NCBI GenBank assembly: GCA_032622095.1
Contig: CP136068.1
Coordinates: 49,098,443 to 49,162,442 of the forward strand
Reading direction: 5' to 3'
DNA from: Siphonodentalium dalli
Taxonomy: Eukaryota; Mollusca; Scaphopoda; Gadilida; Siphonodentaliidae
DNA: 64,000 nt
This document shows, piece after piece, positions 56,876-64,000 of the stretch; within the stretch, counting starts at the first letter, position 1, and the number at the start of each line of letters is the position of its first letter. Both the position numbers and the translations under genes were made by a program. The notes beneath the pieces are model-generated. The model made no database searches and was not told where the DNA came from. It saw only the letters and a list, made by a program, of their open reading frames with translations.

Positions 56876-57257
56876 CCCTTTACCCAACAGAAGGGCCCTG
56901 TGCCAATGCATTCTCTTATATATGCGAGTCGACCATAGGTCACCTCGCATATATAAGAGAATGCATTGGCTTAACACATTAAAAATTATAAAATTGTTAA
57001 AGAATGTAAGAAAAAATGGTAAAAAGTGTTAAAAACAGATTTTTTTTAGGCCAATGCATTCTCTTATATATGCGAGGCGACCTATGGTCGACTCGCATAT
57101 ATAAGAGAATGCATTGGCACAGGGCATAACTGTAACTATCACAATGTGGTCAAGGAGCCGGTTCCAATGATATCCATATTTGTATGGTTCTATTGAAACA
57201 GACCGAAGATATTTTAGGCTGTTGAAGCTTTATTTGGCCGGTTTGTTGGGTAAAGGG
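56876..57257. mobile_element. TTAA-flanked MITE with two hairpin modules (family T related)
   Basis: The termini are CCCTTTACCCAACA and TGTTGGGTAAAGGG, flanked by TTAA (56872-56875 and 57258-57261). Beyond CCCTTT the ends differ from the other family-T elements. Two copies of the 69-bp hairpin lie inside, at 56902-56970 and 57050-57118, in opposite orientation. The right third (57119-57257) is not found in the other copies. Confidence 0.9.
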
Positions 57258-58189
57258 TTAATGGCACATATACATGTAGTGTTGGGACATTATACAACAT
57301 TATCAAGCTGGAGAAAAGCTCTGATAAACATTACAAAGGTAATCAAAAAACTTGAGGGTCTGCACCCCCTTTCCATGGTCCTATCATGCAAATGCGGGAG
57401 AAGCAGAGGGAGACAAAAAAAGGCTGGACTTGGAACTCACCTCCCCCCCCCCCCCCCCCCCACTGACAAAGTAAGGAATAATTTGTCCTTCAAATATCCT
57501 GCAGAATGTGTTTGAATTATGCATAGTTTATACAGCACTTAATTGTTTAAATTATTCTGGGAATATTCCTCAGACCTTGAATGATACCTAATATATTCTT
57601 TTCATTGGCCTGGATGCTTACCATAGGTTACAACAAACGATTTATCAGTATTGATATTTTAAACTCCACCCACCAATTTCCTAGTTATAAACACTGGCGG
57701 CTGAGCGAGCAGACACTTTTCAGGGTTATACCAGACAGTTGTTTTTATCAGTGTTAATTACAGTCTGGCATGTGTAAAACCCAGACAGTTATTCTTCTTT
57801 ATTCAAACATTTTTGCAAGAAAGTTTATACTACTGATTCAGTGGGGCAGCTGTGGCAATGAATTGTCATGGCAACAGGTATTGTATTTTTGTTAACATGT
57901 GAATTCTATGTATAAAGAAATAGTTCATAGTTGGATGCCTGTGAAATACTGTTATGTTCACTGCAATTTTGATACTGATAGGAAGCCTAACTCATTCATG
58001 GAAAATTTATTGGAATTTATTGACACTGTTTTGATTTGCGTCAACAGCCACTAGCTATCATCTACAATGTAGGTATGTTAAATTGTATCTGCAATAGGAA
58101 TAGGAGACCGTACAAGCACAAGACACTGAAAAGTTTTATTAGATTCATTATTTATCAACTACATTTTTTTTTTTTAAACAAAAATGTCG
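57258..58189. other. gene-free stretch
   Basis: A poly-C run of about 20 bases is at 57441-57461. The 111-codon frame at 57180-57515 starts in the MITE and runs through the poly-C, so it is not a gene. Confidence 0.5.
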
Positions 58190-59330
58190 TAGAATATATA
58201 TCCATGGAATTCCTAGGATATCCTTGGAATTAAACGTTGGGAAAGTTAGGAAATTTCCGTGGAATTCCATGGATATCCTAGGATAGCAGACCTTGGAAAA
58301 CCATGGAAATCCTTGGGGCGGTATTGGAACGTTTTATGTTTAGGGAAACCATGGAATATCTTGGAAAATTTAACCGAGCTCATCAAGTATTTCCAAGGTC
58401 TGAGACGATAGGAAAGTTTGGTAAAGTTCAGAAAACCTTGGATGTGTACAGCAGCTTTACCAAACATTTCCGAACTTTACCAAACTTGAATCACAACTTT
58501 TCCAAGGATATCCGAGGATTCTTCCATGCTTTACCAAGCTTTACCATGCAAACTTGAATCATGACTTTTAATTTCCAATGATTACAAGGTTGCATCTGAC
58601 CTTCCTATGGCACTACAAAGACATCAACTTTGACCATATCATCATCTTTAATGATATAATATTGTGGAATTGACAACAATTTTAAACAATTCTATATAAT
58701 CATCCATGCTATTATTCATTCAAAGTTCACTTTTCAGTTAGAATTTTAAAATCTATTTAGATTGAGATAAATGGTACCAAGTAAATTGTATAGGATAATA
58801 TTTGGATATCTTTGTGGATCTGAAGTATTTGGAGTGTGATAAAAGAGTTAAATTAGATAAATTAGCTATGAACAAATAATGATAGATACAGTAGTTAAGC
58901 CTTGCAGATAGTGGTCCTGAAGAACATTATTAAATATGATGAAAATATTTGTTAAAATAATATCACTATAACAATATTCTATGAGTCAAATAGACAACAT
59001 TAGGGCCACACAACCAAATGTGACCTAGTCATGTGACAGTGGATTTGCTACTATTAAGGTTTACCAAACTTTTCTAAGTTATATACTAGCTTTTCCAAGG
59101 TTTGCTAATGTATACTTGCAACAACCCAGGTTTTCCAAGGTTTTGGTTCAGATGGCAACGTCGCAAAAACTATTGTTTTCTTGACTATACGTATGTTATC
59201 AAAATGCTGAAACCAAGGATTTCCATACTTTAATAAACTGTGATAGTTTTTGTCAAAAAAGCTCGGTTCAAAGCTTGGGAATCCTTGGAATATTCTAGGA
59301 TTTACAAATTAGTTTGGAAAAGCCCGGATT
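58190..59330. repeat. CCATGGAA/TCCTTGG-rich palindromic repeat region
   Basis: Dense short palindromic words such as TTCCATGGATATCCTAGG and CCTTGGAAAACCATGG occur at 58196-58370. Related words (TTTACCAAACTTT, AGGTTTTCCAAGGTTT) continue at 58440-58550, 59060-59145 and 59275-59320. It is possibly one diverged element of about 1.1 kb. The exact ends are uncertain. Confidence 0.5.
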
Positions 59331-59349
59331 TCTTTCTTCTTTTTTTTTA

Positions 59350-59760
59350 TCAGTCTGTTACATTTTGGTTTCTGCCGATAACTCCGGGCCAGTTTGGATT
59401 ATTTGATCAGAACGAAAGTTGGTATATGTCTTTTTCGGCGAAATATGCAATCAAATTTATAATATAGGTTCCATCCAATTGTGTTTACATGATATGCAGC
59501 CCTTAATTGACTTAGAATTTACACAATTTCACAATATTTTGGTTTCCGACCTATAACTCCAGATCTGATTGTTTGATCAGGGCCCAGGTTGGTATGTGTG
59601 TTTTTCAGTCAAAAATACAGGCCAAGTTTTAATATGGGTTTACATGAGTTACGATCAGAATTCTCCTGATTTAATAACACTATATATATATATAAACAGT
59701 ATTACAAGTCAAGAAACAGGCTCATTTTACCATGCCCCAACAATGCTCTTGTTAAAAATG
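59350..59760 (+). repeat. dispersed repeat ending in GCTCTTGTT, copy 3
   Basis: Two diverged units contain ..TTTTGGTTTC.G.C.ATAACTC, ..TTTGATCAG and ..AGGTTGGTATGTGTGTTTTT. The end is CATGCCCCAACAATGCTCTT-GTT. Confidence 0.6.
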
Positions 59761-60338
59761 ACCTACATGGACGATACGTAATTTGAAGCATGTCGCTGGG
59801 GATCACATAGTCTCTAGGACTGTTTTCCTGTCATATAGCTGTGTGCAGATGATAATATATGTGAATTATTTGAATAACATATATAACGGTTCATACAAGT
59901 AGTATGGCTGCTTAGGCCAAAACAAAAAACTTCTCTGTTTCCGAAAACATTGGGATAATTTTCCAGACAGGCAGGGATTTTTTTGTTTTTACATTTTTTG
60001 TTTTTACATTTTTTGTTTTAAAACCTTTCAGCTGTGAGCGATATAATAGTGTAGTCACGGTCCCATAGATCAATGTGTATTGAATATAAGCCAAGCATTT
60101 GATAAAAACATGCTGTCCCTCAATTCATTCACTCTGCAGTAAGATCTCTACCAACTTTTTTGCTTTTGGAATTGAGAAAAATGATAAATATTCACATTGA
60201 CACTCAACACTAGTCACCAGGTAACTATAGACTAGCCTTCTGGAGAAAATTGAAAAAACAAATTGAGGCAGGCAAGAATATCTCAGCCAGACAGGGTATC
60301 GGAAACAAAGAGGTTTAAGGCTTGAGTAAAGAATAGAC
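59761..60338. other. gene-free stretch
   Basis: A threefold TTTTTGTTTTTACAT repeat is at 59980-60015. Nothing else was recognised. Confidence 0.45.
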
Positions 60339-60346
60339 TACAGTAG

Positions 60347-61583
60347 TAGGGCCCCGACGAAGCTTCGAGATTCGATTCGATTTCGAATCTTACGTTCCGA
60401 TTCGAATCGATTCGAAAGCGGTCGGGTGATTCGGGATATTTCGAATCGTTATATACATGTACAAGTCCTTTATCACCGGAAATAGACTGCATTATCTATA
60501 CATGTACAAAAATTTAATTATATTCCCAATACTTAACCCGAGTCTCTTTCCGCGACCATCTGGAACCTCCGTGGTCCAATGTGTATAGGGTAAGTTGCCC
60601 AAAAGCTCACTGCTCATATATATATTCCCCCCCCCCAGTCTCAGTGCTGGTTACTCGTGGAACGTCGGTGCAACTCGTGCAACCTGCAGGTATAGGTCTG
60701 TGATGGTTCACGTGTTCATTGCGATTGTACCATAGCGCACACGGTTTCCTCCACCACATAAAACCAGCAATGTCGCGATATAGCCCGGCCCCAGCTGCTG
60801 AAGCGAGTGAATTTCTGGTGGGAAATATTTGTATGTCGCTTTCTGACATTCTTACCAGGAAAGCCAATACTATGTTACTCAGCTCAATCAAATAATATCA
60901 TATTTTTTTTAATTCAAAATTAAAACGATATAAATATATTAAATAAACATTATATCATCTTCAAATTCGACCAACATCTTTAAACATCATAATGGAATAT
61001 TGTTGACCATTCAGCATTCCGACGAACATGCCTACATGTAAGTTGGGACACTATATACATGTATATAGTTCTTTGTAATGCCATTCCCAAGTCACGATGA
61101 GCAATTTTTATATCGCGTGTACCTGCTGTGTGCGACAGGGTGAAGCGTACATGCGCAGAATAGTTTCCGTTTGCAATGACTCGAATCAGACTCCATTGAC
61201 TCCAAAGTTCCAAACTGCTGACTTTTCATGAACTTCTCGCACAGTGCCAGTGGCACAAAATATGAAATGATGCCGTGCCATTCTCATATATTAAACTGTT
61301 TTAAACTGTGATTAAATATTGTTCATATCATGTCATACATGATATGTAGAAATTATGTTGAATGAACCTCCTTCGTAATCTGAGTTATCTCACTGACGTT
61401 ATAAAATTATCTGACATTAATTATGCCCCATTTTTGCCCGTACCTCCAACTGACCGTTACCGCGATTCAACTAAAGAATCTACTAAAAAGATTTGATTCG
61501 AGATTCGATTCGATTTCGAATCATTATCATGATTCGATTCGAGATTCAATTCGATTTTGAAATTGCTGATTCGTCGGGCCGAA
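60347..61583. mobile_element. 1.24-kb hAT-type element with GATTCG-rich ends
   Basis: The left end is TAGGGCCCCGACGAAGC, and the right end is GATTCGTCGGGCCGAA (tip diverged). The flanks are TACAGTAG (60339-60346) and TACGGTAG (61584-61591), seven of eight bases. Both ends carry ATTCGATTCGATTTCGAATC. No BED finger or transposase was recognised in the interior, which holds unassigned minus-strand frames at 60607-60891 and 60980-61213. Confidence 0.82.
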
Positions 61584-61591
61584 TACGGTAG

Positions 61592-62360
61592 TCACTGCCT
61601 CAAGTCGAAGTCTTCTAAAAGTGGGAGTAAAATTATTACCGGTAGCTTGAATTTAAAGGAATATGATCCTGAATTTTTTTTAGTATTTTCTTTCAATATG
61701 TATACCGATAATATATACATAAAATGTCCATTATGCGCATGTAATCTAATATTCGGCCGCTAATCGTTATTTTTATAACGATTAAAAAAAATTCCGAAGT
61801 TAGTCGAAGATTTTGTGTTGTAGACGAGTCACGTGATCATCTGCCACATCACATGATTGTCACGTGTAAACATAGTCACATGATCGACCACGTGGTAACT
61901 CATTGACAACGCATAGATATTCAACGATACCATAAGTTTGCACGCGCAAAGCGATCATGAATTCCATCGCGGCTTTTGGCGTTTGTCGCATAATGGGAGA
62001 ACACTGCGAATGCAAATACATCGTGTTCTCACAATTAAATGTCTTTAGCGTATTATTATTATATGTATCGCGATGTGTTGTTATTATAAAGCCATGCCGC
62101 ATTTTACGTAGGATCTGGACACTGGAATGTTTACGATATGATAATTGTCTATTAGTATTAACTGTGCAAGTCTTCGCATATATGCAATCTTTATATGAAT
62201 ATATAATATAATTTGACTATTCCGGTAACGAAAAAAAAGAGAAACACGAGCACATGTTTATATAGATAACTGACCGTAAAACCGAAATAATATACGATAA
62301 TTTATTTATACATCGTGGTAGAATATACTTATTAATATATCAAAGTCTCCATCTTATTTT
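61592..62360. other. gene-free stretch
   Basis: The stretch has repeated CACGTG / CACATGAT words at 61830-61895. No gene was recognised. Confidence 0.4.
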
Positions 62361-62735
62361 ACAATGAACGCTCTTTATTTAGTCATGGTAAAGGAAAATT
62401 GGGACTCGACTTAGAACAGTTGTCATCGTGATTATTTACTGTTTACACCAATACACGTAAATACATGCACACGAACTTGCGATATACATGCTTTATATAT
62501 CCGTCAAAGTCGTAGCAATTTCCGGTTTATTAAACTCTTTTTATTCGCACCATATAAGGAATACTCTTAACATGGAACGCTCTTTATTGAGTCATAGTGA
62601 AGGAAAATGGGGACTCGAGTTGTCATCGTGAATACTTTACTAAATTATTCATCAATATACTCCCCACTTCACTGCAATGGTATGTATTCGTAACCATGAC
62701 TGACTCGTCAAATTAAACGCTCTTTATTTGGTATA
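62361..62735. repeat. ~70-bp direct repeat, two copies plus a partial
   Basis: Blocks at 62364 and 62571 both read GAACGCTCTTTATT.AGTCAT and continue ..GGAAAAT.GGGACTCGA..GTTGTCATCGTGA. A third start is at 62715 (AAACGCTCTTTATTTGG). They lie just downstream of the THAP exon on the minus strand, likely in its intron or flank. Confidence 0.75.
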
Positions 62736-62777
62736 TGTATTGGCTTTTTAGCGATAGGTTCGATTGGATATACTCAC

Positions 62778-63148
62778 GACTGGAAGCTCCGGCAAATTTA
62801 TATTCTTTACGGGAGTTGACGTTTTTCTTGGGATGGCATTCTCGTCGTTGGTCCATTTGTTTAACGTGGGGGTTGCATTTCCTCTGAGTTGTCGTCGGTA
62901 GCCACTGATCGGGCCAAGTGTATTCGCGTTGTGCTCAAAACACATTTTTTCGAAGTGGACGGAACAAATTCAGGACTATTTCGTTGGCAACTATACTTCA
63001 ATAGTTTCTGATTTTGAGTAACGGGTTTCCCACAGAAATCCCACCAAATGTCACGTAAACGAACGTCGTTTGGAAATGAATGCATAATTACACCTAATTG
63101 AGAGTCACTATACTGGCCACAGCCGAAAACACTGCATTTATTTGGCAT
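62778..63148 (-). pseudogene. THAP zinc-finger exon with a frameshift
   Basis: The minus-strand frame starts MPNKCSVFGC, the usual start of a THAP domain, a C2CH zinc finger that binds DNA. Cys5, Cys10, Pro26 and Trp36 are in place. The frame then needs a shift between SPE and ICSVHFEKMCFEH (about 62970, where one base seems missing) to supply the third Cys and the His. The typical AVPT-like box follows as LRGNATPTLN. Spacing between the second and third Cys is 51 residues, within the family range. A good donor GTGAGT lies at 62777-62772. Without the shift the product stops after about 95 residues and lacks the Cys-His pair. It is either a real pseudogenising indel or an assembly error. Downstream exons were not found, so I cannot say whether it is a host regulator or a P-element-type transposase. 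Confidence 0.8.
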
Positions 63149-63635
63149 TGTCACGAATGAATTGTAAATACGGGACAATCGGGGCATATATATGGAAAAT
63201 TAAAACAACATCGTGAACACGCACCCGAATAGAGTTCACATGTCGGCTCGTGTTTTTATAAGCTTTATTTCTGACACGAAAGTGTTATCTACCCCGCTCA
63301 ATCGGCCTTCTATATTTCTTGTCAAAACAATAACTTTCCAAGCAACACTTATGACAAATCACAAGTGAAGATAACTCACCGGGCGTTGAAAATTCACCAC
63401 GTGTACACAATGTTATTGACATGCCATGCCCCGCAGTAATTCCATTACACCCACGCGCTCGATTCCGCATTTTCCATCGCCACTCATATGACGTCATATA
63501 GGTAGACACAATTAAATCCGACTCCGATTCCATGTTTTTAATTAGTTTACTCATTTGACGTCATATGAGGATTTGCGACGGAGATAGCCGAAAACCGGTG
63601 GGGTATTATTTATTTATTTCTAGGCTTATTTATTA
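63149..63635. other. upstream flank of the THAP exon
   Basis: This stretch may hold the promoter of the minus-strand THAP gene. Two ATGACGTCATAT words (a CRE-like TGACGTCA) lie at 63487 and 63556. The minus-strand 89-codon frame at 63285-63554 has no recognisable domain. Confidence 0.35.
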
Positions 63636-63639
63636 CGCG

Positions 63640-63800
63640 ATTGTTATGGGACTTGGATCATTGTGATCACAATAGGGGTGGCTTTCCGATAGTGTTTTGT
63701 TGTTTCATCAGGATAGTAATCCTTTAAGTCTCCTATTTATGTCTCAATATTACCATAGCTGCTGAAGGTGACATTAAACACCAAAATAACTAACTTTCAT
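63640..63800 (+). repeat. possible SINE-like dispersed repeat tail
   Basis: The ending ..GCTGAAGGTGACATTAAACA-CCAAAATAACTAAC resembles the 3' tails of short interspersed elements common in molluscs (from general knowledge). There is no second copy in the window and no clear RNA polymerase III boxes. Confidence 0.25.
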
Positions 63801-64000
63801 GAAAATTCCTGTTTCGAAGTATAACTATACATGTACTAAAAAAAATTGCGAATCCCATGAATATATTTATATATAACTGTTTTGTTGTGATATCCTACTT
63901 TGGTCATGATGCTCACTTGTTTTATGTGAAGCAGTCAAGCATAGAAAATCTTCAAACATTAATAAATGCAAGTTTATATCACTAAGTCATGGCCAGGGTT

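Noticed and set aside
57180-57515. 111-codon plus-strand frame
   Set aside because: It begins inside a TTAA element and owes its polyproline stretch to a poly-C run. No family match.
60607-60891. 94-codon minus-strand frame inside the 60347 element as a transposase piece
   Set aside because: No BED finger, catalytic motif or other hAT signature could be seen.
1-64000. rRNA or tRNA genes
   Set aside because: I saw no conserved rRNA blocks and no convincing cloverleaf with A and B boxes. A dedicated scan (for example a tRNA covariance search) would be needed to exclude them fully.

Overview
This window is eukaryotic nuclear DNA, AT-rich and almost free of genes. It shows no operons and no bacterial gene structure, but it has GT-type splice donors, many terminal-inverted-repeat (TIR) elements and abundant diverged tandem repeats. 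Dispersed repeats near 43962, 50438 and 41975, with the 'ttagctcacctgag' / 'gtccgtccgtc' style of start, resemble repeats I associate with molluscs and other lophotrochozoans. A marine lophotrochozoan, plausibly a bivalve, is my best guess. That placement is inference, not proof.

Layout. 1-13,100 is intergenic or intronic and packed with inverted-repeat elements: a GC-rich TA-flanked MITE (miniature inverted-repeat element) present twice, a 1.65-kb element with a 7-bp target duplication, a composite element with a hAT-type insertion inside it, a three-tier foldback at 9.4-10.8 kb, and a 1.37-kb hAT-type element at 11.66-13.02 kb. 13,186-35,930 is a tandem segmental duplication. Its core is four copies (17551, 24720, 28058, 31802) of one short 5' coding exon of about 60 codons, each beginning ATG and ending in the same AG|GTAAGT donor. 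A fifth, exon-less relic lies at about 35.5-35.9 kb. Between the exons lie unit-specific element insertions, diverged ~140-bp repeat arrays, and a strikingly regular minisatellite of 51 x 34 bp at 32322-34055.

36,000-61,600 holds three hAT-type elements with GATTCG-rich ends (one with a BED zinc-finger relic), families of palindromic MITEs, and arrays of dispersed repeats. 62,778-63,148 (minus strand) encodes a recognisable THAP zinc-finger exon whose frame is broken by an apparent one-base deletion.

The duplicated units act as internal controls. Several insertions can be compared with an empty site in a sister unit, which confirms TTAA and TA target duplications directly. The most interesting signals are the frame-preserving evolution of the four exons, a 69-bp hairpin module that is nearly identical in six places, the mirrored variants in the two arms of palindromic MITEs, and the exact register of the 34-bp array. 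I could not identify the gene to which the repeated first exon belongs, and no downstream exons were recognised.
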